From Piscirickettsiaceae bacterium (lineage in GTDB: Bacteria; Pseudomonadota; Gammaproteobacteria; Methylococcales; Cycloclasticaceae), in assembly GCA_002401365.1 (NCBI GenBank), contig NVSW01000101.1, forward strand, positions 1-6,222: 6,222 bases of DNA, given 5' to 3'. The position numbers and the translations under genes were made by a program. A model generated the notes under the pieces. That model worked only from the letters and a program-made list of their open reading frames with translations. It was not told where the DNA came from and did no database searches. Positions 1 through 5,844 of the stretch are shown one piece after another. Within the stretch, counting starts at the first letter, position 1; each line of letters starts with the position of its first letter.

Positions 1-531
1 GCCAATAAAGGCGACGAGCAGCCCTATCATTGCGGCTGAATCTTCGAATAGCACAACAAACATGGACGGGTCTTTGCCGCGTTTAACGGCTTCGATATAT
101 CCCCATTTTCCCTTGCTGCGAGTGAATTCTCGAAAGGCGAAATACCACGCGGCGCCTTCAAAAAGTAACGCCAAGCCTAATACGTAGAAGCTGAGTGTTG
201 GGTCACCTAAGACGGAAGGCGCTAAAATATGGCGAATGCCTTCGTAGATAGAAACACCAGCACCCACTGCAAAAATTAGAATGGCGACGACAAAACTCCA
301 AAAATAAATTTCTTTGCCATGTCCGAAAGGGAATTGTTCGTCAGCTGGTTGCTGGGCTTTTTTTAGACCGTATAACAGCAATACTTGGTTGCCAGTATCG
401 ACGAGTGAGTGAATGCCCTCCGACAACATCGCAGAACTGCCTGAATAAAAAGCGGCAATAAACTTTGTGATGGAAATAAGAGAGTTGCCCGCAAGAGCGG
501 CGTAGATAACTTTTTTAGAGGAGGAAGACAT
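1..531 (-). CDS. Cation diffusion facilitator transporter, SLC30A9-like (N-terminal part, runs off window)
   Basis: Partial inner-membrane cation/proton antiporter of the CDF family. The reading frame opens at the ATG ending at 531 (MSSSSKKVIYAALAGN) and runs without a stop to base 1, giving 177 residues. Seen directly: hydrophobic segments at about residues 8-28, 34-54, 77-97, 113-133 and 158-176. The segment 2 signature is S37-E38-G-I-H41-S-L-V-D45-T-G-N48-Q49, where H41 and D45 fit the family metal-site pair. It is followed by PFGHGKEIYFWSF (68-80), typical of the SLC30A9-like branch. The fifth segment reads V-L-F-E163-D164-S-A-A rather than the classical HxxxD, a trait I associate with this branch. 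Likely substrate is zinc or another divalent metal (inference). No good Shine-Dalgarno lies before the ATG, but no better start exists. It diverges from the gene at 661 across 129 bp holding an operator-like palindrome. The C-terminal cytoplasmic domain lies outside the window. Confidence 0.88.
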   Translation of the reverse strand, partial: MSSSSKKVIYAALAGNSLISITKFIAAFYSGSSAMLSEGIHSLVDTGNQVLLLYGLKKAQQPADEQFPFGHGKEIYFWSFVVAILIFAVGAGVSIYEGIRHILAPSVLGDPTLSFYVLGLALLFEGAAWYFAFREFTRSKGKWGYIEAVKRGKDPSMFVVLFEDSAAMIGLLVAFIG

Positions 532-599
532 GTAATATTTGTAAAGTGTAAAATGGGCAGTGTGGCGATTTTTTGGATGGCTGTAAAGTTCTATGAACC

Positions 600-627
600 T
601 TGAAACGCTTGTAATAAAGCGTAATAT
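600..627 (+). promoter_or_regulatory. Sigma70-like promoter for the 661-2909 gene group
   Basis: TTGAAA at 600-605 serves as -35 (5 of 6 consensus bases). TAATAT at 622-627 serves as -10 (4 of 6), with a 16-bp spacer, 33 bp before the ATG at 661. An alternative -10, TATTGT at 625-630, would give a 19-bp spacer. The match is by eye only. The location in a divergent intergenic gap upstream of three tightly packed genes supports it. Confidence 0.5.
605..622. promoter_or_regulatory. Perfect inverted repeat in promoter spacer, candidate operator
   Basis: ACGCTT (605-610) and AAGCGT (617-622) are perfect reverse complements separated by six bases (GTAATA). The element fills the spacer between the -35 and -10 hexamers above and lies in the intergenic region shared with the divergent metal transporter gene. 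Such placement is usual for a dimeric regulator's operator, either a repressor or a MerR-type activator if the 19-bp spacer version of the promoter is used. The cognate regulator is not in the window. A 6-bp-arm repeat can also arise by chance. Confidence 0.4.
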
Positions 628-660
628 TGTCAATCAAACCAATAATAACCGGTAGTAGGC

Positions 661-1104
661 ATGAGTGATTTAATATCAACTAAGTATCAAGCTGGGCTAT
701 TTACTGTCATTGCGGCTTTGGTATTAATTACGCCGTTGTGTGGGTTATTATTTGATTGTGGTTGTACCTGGCCTTGGGCAGGGCTTGAAAGTCATTGTAA
801 TATTCATAACCCAAAAGCTGTTCATCAATGCCCTTGGTGTGTTTCTACAGTTGCAGGGGGCTTATCGGTTGGATTGGCCGTGTTAGTGGGTTTTTTGTTG
901 TCTGTTAAGTCGGTAAATTCGGGTTATGATATGCGCGATTCTGCGTTGGCGGGAATGCGGCATGAGGCGCAATCTCTTGCTTTTATTAAACGCGTGTTAG
1001 TCGGATTGTTGGGGTTTGCTATCATCGCCGTCATAACGGGGTGGTTATCAGGTTATTTACAAGGTTACCCATATTTTGTGTTGCTACATGAGCAGCCTTT
1101 TTAA
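661..1104 (+). CDS. Small inner-membrane protein with Cys/His-rich periplasmic loop, function unknown
   Basis: A 147-residue protein of unknown function. Three hydrophobic segments are visible at about residues 11-31, 63-82 and 112-133. The loop between segments 2 and 3 carries most of the basic residues (K83, R92, R100, K110, R111), so by the positive-inside rule it is cytoplasmic. That places residues 32-62 in the periplasm. The end of segment 1 and this loop are unusually rich in possible metal or redox ligands: C27, C33, C35, C46, C57 and C60 plus H45, H49 and H55, arranged as CGC, SHCNIH and HQCPWC. This could bind metal or heme or form disulfides, but no family is recognised with certainty. 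Start: ATG preceded by a weak GTAGTAGG stretch. It leads a group with the permease gene 18 bp downstream and diverges from a CDF metal transporter. A metal-related role is an inference from that setting and the cysteines only. Confidence 0.8.
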   Translation: MSDLISTKYQAGLFTVIAALVLITPLCGLLFDCGCTWPWAGLESHCNIHNPKAVHQCPWCVSTVAGGLSVGLAVLVGFLLSVKSVNSGYDMRDSALAGMRHEAQSLAFIKRVLVGLLGFAIIAVITGWLSGYLQGYPYFVLLHEQPF

Positions 1105-1122
1105 AGAGTATTCAAGGTTTAA

Positions 1123-2184
1123 ATGGAACAAGTAAAGCAGTGGTTTAATCGAGTGTTAGCTAACCCTGAAGCATTGGCTTTGGTTGGCACGTTGTTAGTT
1201 GGTTTTTTAGTTATTTTTTGGGTGGGTGATGTGCTTTCTCCAGTGTTGGCGAGTATAGTTATTGCTTACTTGTTGGAAGGCATGGTAGTTAAGTTACAGT
1301 CCGTGGGCTTGTCCAGAAAACTGGCGGTTATCTGTTCTTTTAGTGTGTTTATGGCACTGCTTTCTTATATGGTTTTTGGTTTGATTCCATTGTTATCTAT
1401 TCAAACAGTACAGCTAGCTCAACAGCTTCCTAGTATGTTAAATCAAGGTATTGATTTGTTTATGGCGTTGCCTGAGCGGTACCCTGATTTTATTTCAGCA
1501 GAACAGGTGACATTGATCTTTGGCCAAGTGAGCTCGGAAGCCATTAAATATGGGCAGGGTCTGTTATCGTTTTCGGCCGCTTCTGTATTAAACATTGTCG
1601 CGTTAATAGTTTATTTATTACTGGTACCTATGATGGTGTTCTTCTTTCTTATCGATAAGAAAGATATTGTTAGTTGGTTTGCTGGTTTTTTGCCAAGTAA
1701 TAGGCAGTTAACGACAGAGGTATGGACGACCGTTAACGTGCAAATTGCTAATTATGTTAGAGGCAAAATATGGGAAATTTTAATTGTTTGGGCGGCCTGT
1801 TTTATAGCGTTTAATTTGCTTGGTTTGCACTATGCGATGTTACTGAGTTTTTTGGTTGGTTTGTCGGTTCTGGTGCCGTATGTCGGCGCAACGGTTGTTA
1901 CTATACCTGTGCTACTTGTCGCTTATTTTCAATGGCGATGGGGGAATGAGTTTATCTACTTAATGAGTGTATTTTTAATTATTCAAGCACTGGACGGTTA
2001 CGTGTTAGTGCCTCTATTGTTTTCAGAGGTGGTTAACATTCACCCGGTAGCGATTATTATTGCGATCTTGTTTTTTGGGGGTGTTTGGGGCTTTTGGGGT
2101 GTGTTCTTTGCAATTCCACTGGCGACACTCGTGCAGGCCGTATTGGTTGCTTGGCCTAAGCGTCATGACGCGTTAACAAATTAA
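1123..2184 (+). CDS. perM: AI-2E transporter family permease, PerM-like
   Basis: A 353-residue integral membrane protein of the AI-2E exporter / PerM family. Family members have been linked to signal (AI-2) export or sodium/proton antiport, but the substrate of PerM-type members is generally not established. Seen in the sequence: paired hydrophobic segments near residues 17-52, one at about 66-91, a long one at 148-177, and a dense C-terminal membrane region from about 213 to 343. Family hallmarks are LVPYVGA (250-256) and FFGGVWGFWGVFFAIPLA (317-334), preceded by HPVAII. The length is normal for the family. The ATG has AAGG at 1114-1117, five bases upstream, a good ribosome binding site. The preceding gene ends 18 bp upstream and the BON-domain gene starts 11 bp downstream, so co-transcription is likely. 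The nearby peroxiredoxin gene matches the perM-bcp neighbourhood I recall from Pseudomonas. Confidence 0.9.
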   Translation: MEQVKQWFNRVLANPEALALVGTLLVGFLVIFWVGDVLSPVLASIVIAYLLEGMVVKLQSVGLSRKLAVICSFSVFMALLSYMVFGLIPLLSIQTVQLAQQLPSMLNQGIDLFMALPERYPDFISAEQVTLIFGQVSSEAIKYGQGLLSFSAASVLNIVALIVYLLLVPMMVFFFLIDKKDIVSWFAGFLPSNRQLTTEVWTTVNVQIANYVRGKIWEILIVWAACFIAFNLLGLHYAMLLSFLVGLSVLVPYVGATVVTIPVLLVAYFQWRWGNEFIYLMSVFLIIQALDGYVLVPLLFSEVVNIHPVAIIIAILFFGGVWGFWGVFFAIPLATLVQAVLVAWPKRHDALTN

Positions 2185-2195
2185 ATTTAATTATT

Positions 2196-2909
2196 ATGAA
2201 GAGTTTCTCCGTGATTTTGGTTCGGTTATTGTTTTGTGCCCTATGTTTTTCACTGTCGGCAGCGAATGCCTTTGAGTTGTCGGATATTACCGATAGCTTG
2301 TTCGTTGATAGGGCGACAGGGGTAGAAGGACAACTAAAAGATGCTGAATTTGAATTTAAGGTTAATTCAGCGCTTTTACTTGATGTTAAATTAAGAAAAA
2401 ATACGCATATTTTAGTATTTCGTAATCGAAATTCCGTGCTTATTGCTGGTCAAGCGGTGACACAGGCATTAAAAGACCGTGTTTTACAGTTGGTACTTGA
2501 TAAGGCTCACCTTAAGTGGAGGCAAGGAGATGTTAATCATGTGGAGCCATCGAATGCACAAGTATGCGGCGAGAAAGCGTCTAAAATGGCAGCAAATGAG
2601 AGGCGTCGCTTCAACCTAAAAACGGCCGAAGAATGCAGTACCGTTAACCGTTTTTATAATGAAGTACGTGTAGCACCACCACGCAGCGAGATTGAAAAAA
2701 GTGACGATGAGCTACGCCGTGCAATTATTTTAAATAAGCTATTGCGCGCATCGGTTATTCAGTCAGCAGGTGTCATTAAAGTAGTGGTGTCCGGCAGTCA
2801 CATATATCTGTTGGGTGACCAGTTGTCTCAGGTTGTTGCAGATAACGTAACAGCTTTTGTTGAAGCCTTATCGCAAACAGATACGGTGGTACCGTTGTTT
2901 AGGTTTTAA
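2196..2909 (+). CDS. Exported two-BON-domain protein, divergent DolP/YraP relative
   Basis: A 237-residue exported protein with two BON-like domains. Residues 1-25 form a Sec signal peptide (basic N-end, hydrophobic core, A23-N-A25 before F26). No lipobox cysteine is present, unlike DolP, which is an outer-membrane lipoprotein. BON-like repeat 1 starts near residue 50 (EFKVNSALLLDVKL, then ILVFRNRNSVLIAGQA) and closes with FYNEVRV (153-159). Repeat 2 spans about 172-237 (RRAIILNKLLRAS, then IKVVVSGSHIYLLGDQ and VVPLFRF). The pattern resembles E. coli DolP, recalled from memory. Repeat 1 is interrupted by about 40 extra residues (109-150) holding C124 and C147. BON domains bind phospholipid, and DolP supports BAM function at the outer membrane; the same role here is inferred. 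There is no clear Shine-Dalgarno before the ATG. A GTG at 2211 preceded by GAAGAG (2198-2203) is a possible alternative start that keeps the signal peptide. Confidence 0.72.
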   Translation: MKSFSVILVRLLFCALCFSLSAANAFELSDITDSLFVDRATGVEGQLKDAEFEFKVNSALLLDVKLRKNTHILVFRNRNSVLIAGQAVTQALKDRVLQLVLDKAHLKWRQGDVNHVEPSNAQVCGEKASKMAANERRRFNLKTAEECSTVNRFYNEVRVAPPRSEIEKSDDELRRAIILNKLLRASVIQSAGVIKVVVSGSHIYLLGDQLSQVVADNVTAFVEALSQTDTVVPLFRF

Positions 2910-2912
2910 TTA

Positions 2913-3380
2913 TTACAAGCCTTTTACGGCTGCTAGTACCTCTGCAACGTGTTCTTTAACTTTTACTTTACGCCATTCGTTTACCAGAACACCTTCGGCA
3001 TTAATTAAAAAAGTGCTGCGTTCAATACCCATGTATTCTTTGCCATACAGCTTTTTTAGTTTAATAACATCAAACAGTTTACAGAGAGATTCGTCGTGGT
3101 CGCTGATGAGCTCGAAAGGGAAATTGTATTTTGCTTTGAAACCATTATGTACCCGAATAGAGTCACGTGAGAGGCCAAAAATTTCCGTATTCGCACGCTG
3201 AAATTCGGCGTAAAGATCACGAAAGTCCTGTCCCTCTTGAGTGCAACCTGGGGTGTTGTCTTTAGGGTAAAAATAGATAACGATATTTTTACCTTTTAAA
3301 CTAGATAGGGTCATAGCTTCGTTGTTTGTTGTGCTACAAGTAAATTCTGCAACGGGTTGGTTTAATTGGACAGTACTCAT
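2913..3380 (-). CDS. bcp: Thioredoxin-dependent peroxiredoxin, Bcp/PrxQ family
   Basis: A 155-residue cytoplasmic peroxidase reducing hydrogen peroxide and organic hydroperoxides through a reactive cysteine. The active site reads YFYPKDNTPGC, giving P39, T43 and peroxidatic C46, with the supporting arginine in ERSTF (R121). The full AhpC/TSA fold is present, and the family pattern SDHDESLCKLFDVIKLKKLYGKEYMG is visible across 93-118. The resolving cysteine that E. coli Bcp carries five residues after the peroxidatic one is replaced by Q51. Remaining cysteines are C15 and C100, so the protein may use a one-Cys mechanism or C100. The start ATG has AAAGG about 11 bases upstream, a long spacing. 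It is convergent with the BON gene (3 bp between stops) and divergent from dapA. Confidence 0.95.
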   Translation of the reverse strand: MSTVQLNQPVAEFTCSTTNNEAMTLSSLKGKNIVIYFYPKDNTPGCTQEGQDFRDLYAEFQRANTEIFGLSRDSIRVHNGFKAKYNFPFELISDHDESLCKLFDVIKLKKLYGKEYMGIERSTFLINAEGVLVNEWRKVKVKEHVAEVLAAVKGL

Positions 3381-3418
3381 TTGATATATCGCCTTTAAGA
3401 AGTGAGAAAATTAGTGTT

Positions 3419-3447
3419 ATTTTAACAGACTGTTTTTCAGTTGTAGC
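3419..3447 (-). promoter_or_regulatory. Weak candidate promoter for bcp
   Basis: On the minus strand, TAAAAT (3424-3419) is a reasonable -10 located 39 bp before the bcp start. GCTACA (3447-3442) lies 17 bp further upstream as a poor -35. No operator or OxyR-type site was recognisable by eye. Confidence 0.3.
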
Positions 3448-3464
3448 ATTGATGTATGTATAAT
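3436..3464 (+). promoter_or_regulatory. Candidate dapA operon promoter
   Basis: A perfect TATAAT -10 sits at 3459-3464, about 75 bp before the dapA ATG. At the optimal 17-bp spacing the -35 is TTCAGT (3436-3441), only 3 of 6 consensus bases, so the promoter probably relies on its -10 or on an activator. It implies a leader of roughly 70 nt containing AT-rich sequence and no evident riboswitch or strong terminator. Confidence 0.5.
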
Positions 3465-3539
3465 AAGCGGCTAGTTTGGTTTTTTGAATCGCTTCAAGGT
3501 AATAACCATTATTTATTTCGCTAATATTTGGATTTAACT

Positions 3540-4412
3540 ATGTTTCAAGGCAGTATTGTTGCACTCGTCACTCCTATGCATAAAGACGGCTCATTAGACG
3601 AGGGCAGTTTGCGCAAGTTGGTTGAGTTTCATATTGAGCAAGGAACGGATGCTATCGTTGCGATGGGTACAACGGGTGAATCTGCAACGTTAAACGAAAA
3701 GGAACATTGTCACGTTATTCGCCAAGTGGTGGAGATGGTGTCGGGACGAATACCTGTTATTGCGGGCACTGGTGCTAACTCAACAACTGAGGCTATTGAT
3801 TTAACGCGTTGTGCTGCAGAAGCGGGCGCAGATGCGTGTTTGCTAGTGACACCGTACTACAACAAGCCAACTCAAGAAGGCTTGGTGTTGCATTACAAAG
3901 CTATTGCGGCGGCAGTTGATATCCCACAAATTTTGTATAATGTGCCAGGCCGAACGGCGTGCAATATGTTGCCAGAAACGGTGGCTAAATTAAAAGATGT
4001 AGCGAATATTGTGGGTGTTAAGGATGCAACGGGTGATATGGCCGTAGGCAAAGCATTAATCGAATTAAGTGATGATAGTTTTTCTGTCTATTCGGGTGAT
4101 GATGCGACGTCTTGCGAGCTTATTTTGATGGGTGCGAAAGGTTCCATTACCGTTACCGGTAATGTTGCCCCTGCAAAAGTGCATCAAATGTGTGAAAAAG
4201 CATTAGCAGGCGATGACCAAGGTGCAAAAGCTATAGATAAAAAATTACAACCATTGCACGGTGACTTGTTCATTGAATCAAGCCCTATTCCAGTAAAATG
4301 GGCAGTATGTGAACTCGGGCTAATTGAAAATGGCATTCGCTTACCCATGACATGGTTGTCAAAACAATATGAATCAACAGTTCAACAAGCAATGGCTAAG
4401 GCTGAATTATAA
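3540..4412 (+). CDS. dapA: 4-hydroxy-tetrahydrodipicolinate synthase
   Basis: Condenses pyruvate with aspartate semialdehyde, the first committed step of diaminopimelate and lysine synthesis, in the cytoplasm. All key residues fall at E. coli numbering when counting from the ATG at 3540: T44-T45, Y107, Y133, R138 and the Schiff-base lysine K161 within GVKDATG. The TIM-barrel signatures GTTGESATL and YYNKPTQEG are intact, and the length of 290 residues is normal. The frame could be opened at TTG 3528, adding MDLT. The ATG is preferred because it matches the family N-terminus (MFxGSIVALVTPM) and has GGA at 3530-3532, seven bases upstream. bamC follows after 14 bp, the classic dapA-bamC pairing. 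gcvR, which I recall between bcp and dapA in E. coli and Pseudomonas, is absent here. Confidence 0.97.
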   Translation: MFQGSIVALVTPMHKDGSLDEGSLRKLVEFHIEQGTDAIVAMGTTGESATLNEKEHCHVIRQVVEMVSGRIPVIAGTGANSTTEAIDLTRCAAEAGADACLLVTPYYNKPTQEGLVLHYKAIAAAVDIPQILYNVPGRTACNMLPETVAKLKDVANIVGVKDATGDMAVGKALIELSDDSFSVYSGDDATSCELILMGAKGSITVTGNVAPAKVHQMCEKALAGDDQGAKAIDKKLQPLHGDLFIESSPIPVKWAVCELGLIENGIRLPMTWLSKQYESTVQQAMAKAEL

Positions 4413-4426
4413 AAAAGGTAGACGTA

Positions 4427-5059
4427 ATGAGTATAAGAGTAAAAACAATCCGATTTTTCCTAGTAGTGCTGTTGCCGATGGGGCTTATCGCCTGTAGCTA
4501 TTTGCCAGAAACCCCCGATATTTTTACGGATCAAAAAGAAGCCTATAAAAAAGCGCATGAATTGCGACCATTAGAGCTGCCACCTGAATTATCAACTGAG
4601 GATGTTACAAGTGGGCCTAGTACCATCGGGACTGCAACTTCAGTTGTTACGACTACTAGTAAAAAGGCAATAGTAAAAACCACGCCGTTGGCTAAAGAGT
4701 CAAAAACGTCTGCTGAGATTGTAAACGTTGGTAGTGTTTCCTATTTGTTGGTTCACGATAGCTTTCGCAACACATGGCGTAAAACAGTCACTGCCCTAGA
4801 ACAACTTGAATATGATATCGAAGATAAAAATCGTGAAGAGAGTTTGATTTATTTAAATATTAATGAGGCCACAAGTGACACAGGTATGTTGTCCTCATTA
4901 GCTTTCTGGAAAAGTGACTCAACGAGTGTGTATTTAATTAGTTTTGATCAATACTCTGATGGCATTGCGGTTGAAGTACAAGATAAGGATGCTCAGGTGG
5001 TAAACGATGATGTATCTAAAAAAATCTATGCGGACTTGTTAAGCAAGCTAACGCAGTGA
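4427..5059 (+). CDS. bamC: BamC-like outer-membrane assembly lipoprotein, short single-domain form
   Basis: A 210-residue lipoprotein, much shorter than E. coli BamC (about 344). A signal peptide ends in the lipobox L20-I-A-C23, and lipidation at C23 with S24 at +2 suggests outer-membrane sorting. Residues 40-59 (YKKAHELRPLELPPELSTED) resemble the N-terminal extended segment by which BamC contacts BamD. Residues 60-97 are a Ser/Thr/Lys-rich linker. A single helix-grip domain follows (about 105-209: YLLVHDSFRNTWRKTVTALE and SVYLISFDQYSDGIAVEVQD). It resembles the C-terminal BamC domain (LVVRAPFNVVWQRLPGALE) more than the N-terminal one. The call rests on this similarity plus position directly after dapA. 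AAGG at 4415-4418 gives a good ribosome binding site eight bases from the ATG. The stop codon overlaps the GTG of the next gene. Confidence 0.82.
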   Translation: MSIRVKTIRFFLVVLLPMGLIACSYLPETPDIFTDQKEAYKKAHELRPLELPPELSTEDVTSGPSTIGTATSVVTTTSKKAIVKTTPLAKESKTSAEIVNVGSVSYLLVHDSFRNTWRKTVTALEQLEYDIEDKNREESLIYLNINEATSDTGMLSSLAFWKSDSTSVYLISFDQYSDGIAVEVQDKDAQVVNDDVSKKIYADLLSKLTQ

Positions 5060-5844
5060 GGTTTGCCTCCCTGGGCAGCGGCAGCCGAGGGAATTCGACC
5101 CTTGTGCAGCAGGGTGACACCTTGCTGATGATAGATAACGGTTTTTCAATTAAAGAAACAGATAAACGCATGGCAAGGTTGGGCGTGTCGGGTGAAGACA
5201 TTAGCGCGATTCTTGTAACGCATGAACATGGCGATCATCTTAGCGGTGTCGCACGCTATGCGCGGCGTTATAACATCTCAGTTTGGGCCAGTCATGGTAC
5301 GGCTACGATGATAAAAGACATTGATGGCTTACAGTGTTTTAACAGCCATGAGTCATTTAACTTAGGCGGTTTTTTGGTAGAGCCAGTTTTAGTTCCGCAC
5401 GATGCTCGTGAACCAACGCAGTTCATATTTAGGTCGAACGATATGAAGCTGGGGGTGATGACTGATACAGGCTCAATTACGCAGCACATGATTGAGGTGC
5501 TTGCAGGCTGTGATGCATTATTACTAGAGTGTAATTATGACCGCGACATGCTGTTAAATGGTGTGTATCCAGAGTCCCTAAAGCGTCGCGTGGTAGGTGA
5601 TTGGGGGCATTTAGATAACCAGCAATCAGTCCATTTATTGAAGCAACTTGAAACAGAAAAATTACAGCATTTGGTGTTGGCTCATGTTAGCGAAAAAAAT
5701 AACAGTCATGAGTTGGTGTTAGATTGCGTCAGCTCCGCTATACACTGCGATCGAGCCAGATTAAAAGTTATCGACCAAGACGATGGCTTGGATTGGTGCA
5801 CGCTAACAACAGATATAAACAGTAAAGAGACTCTACATGCTTGA
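5056..5844 (+). CDS. MBL-fold metallo-hydrolase, YycJ/WalJ-like
   Basis: A 262-residue cytoplasmic metallo-beta-lactamase-fold hydrolase of the Lactamase_B_2/YycJ type. The N-terminus FASLGSGSRGNSTLV is typical of the family. Metal-binding motifs are T55-H56-E-H58-G-D60-H61, H115 in PHDA, D137 in TDTG, and H210 in AHVSEKNN; GHLDN (184-188) is also conserved in the family. Homologues may act as nucleases or phosphodiesterases, but the substrate here is unknown. The start is GTG at 5056, inside a GTGA overlap with the bamC stop (4 bp), implying translational coupling. No strong Shine-Dalgarno is seen, and the next in-frame ATG lies beyond the conserved N-terminal motif. The first two dozen codons are markedly GC-richer than the rest and can form a hairpin (see 5068-5092). 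purL overlaps its 3' end by 8 bp. Confidence 0.92.
   Translation: MRFASLGSGSRGNSTLVQQGDTLLMIDNGFSIKETDKRMARLGVSGEDISAILVTHEHGDHLSGVARYARRYNISVWASHGTATMIKDIDGLQCFNSHESFNLGGFLVEPVLVPHDAREPTQFIFRSNDMKLGVMTDTGSITQHMIEVLAGCDALLLECNYDRDMLLNGVYPESLKRRVVGDWGHLDNQQSVHLLKQLETEKLQHLVLAHVSEKNNSHELVLDCVSSAIHCDRARLKVIDQDDGLDWCTLTTDINSKETLHA
5068..5092 (+). other. Potential mRNA hairpin inside the start of the MBL gene
   Basis: TCCCT (5068-5072) pairs with AGGGA (5088-5092). After a G/G mismatch (5073/5087), GGC (5074-5076) pairs with GCC (5084-5086), leaving a seven-base loop. The stem begins 12 bases after the first base of the GTG start, within the ribosome footprint, so it could tune translation of this coupled gene. 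It lies in codons for the conserved LGSGSRG motif, so protein constraint is part of the explanation. Confidence 0.35.

Noticed and set aside
628..633. Consensus TTGACA on the minus strand as the CDF gene -35
   Set aside because: The hexamer is perfect but no acceptable -10 follows at 15-19 bp, so it is not listed as a promoter.
2883..2934. Possible bidirectional terminator between the convergent BON and bcp genes
   Set aside because: Only short stems are present (ACGGT/ACCGT at 2883-2895; AGCC/GGCT at 2918-2931), both within coding sequence and without a proper T-run, so I do not call a terminator.
2857..3201. 114-codon plus-strand open frame overlapping bcp
   Set aside because: It is antisense to the clearly real bcp, starts inside the BON gene, has no recognisable motifs or ribosome binding site, and looks like a shadow frame.
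3490..3499. CGCTTCAAGG in the dapA leader resembling the reverse complement of 599-608
   Set aside because: Nine of ten matching bases between two AT-rich intergenic regions is too little to claim a shared regulatory site.
3471..3520. T-run and AATAA-CCA-TTATT repeat in the dapA leader as an attenuator or riboswitch
   Set aside because: The stem is five A/T pairs and no GC-rich stem precedes the T-run. Nothing resembles a lysine riboswitch, which is also much longer.
3528..3539. Upstream TTG start for dapA
   Set aside because: The extra MDLT is not in the family N-terminus and no Shine-Dalgarno precedes it, while ATG 3540 gives exact E. coli residue numbering.
5016..5201. 61-codon minus-strand open frame across the bamC/MBL junction
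   Set aside because: It lies opposite two well-supported overlapping genes and has no family resemblance.
5292..5489. 65-codon minus-strand open frame inside the MBL gene
   Set aside because: Antisense shadow of a conserved coding region with no start signal.
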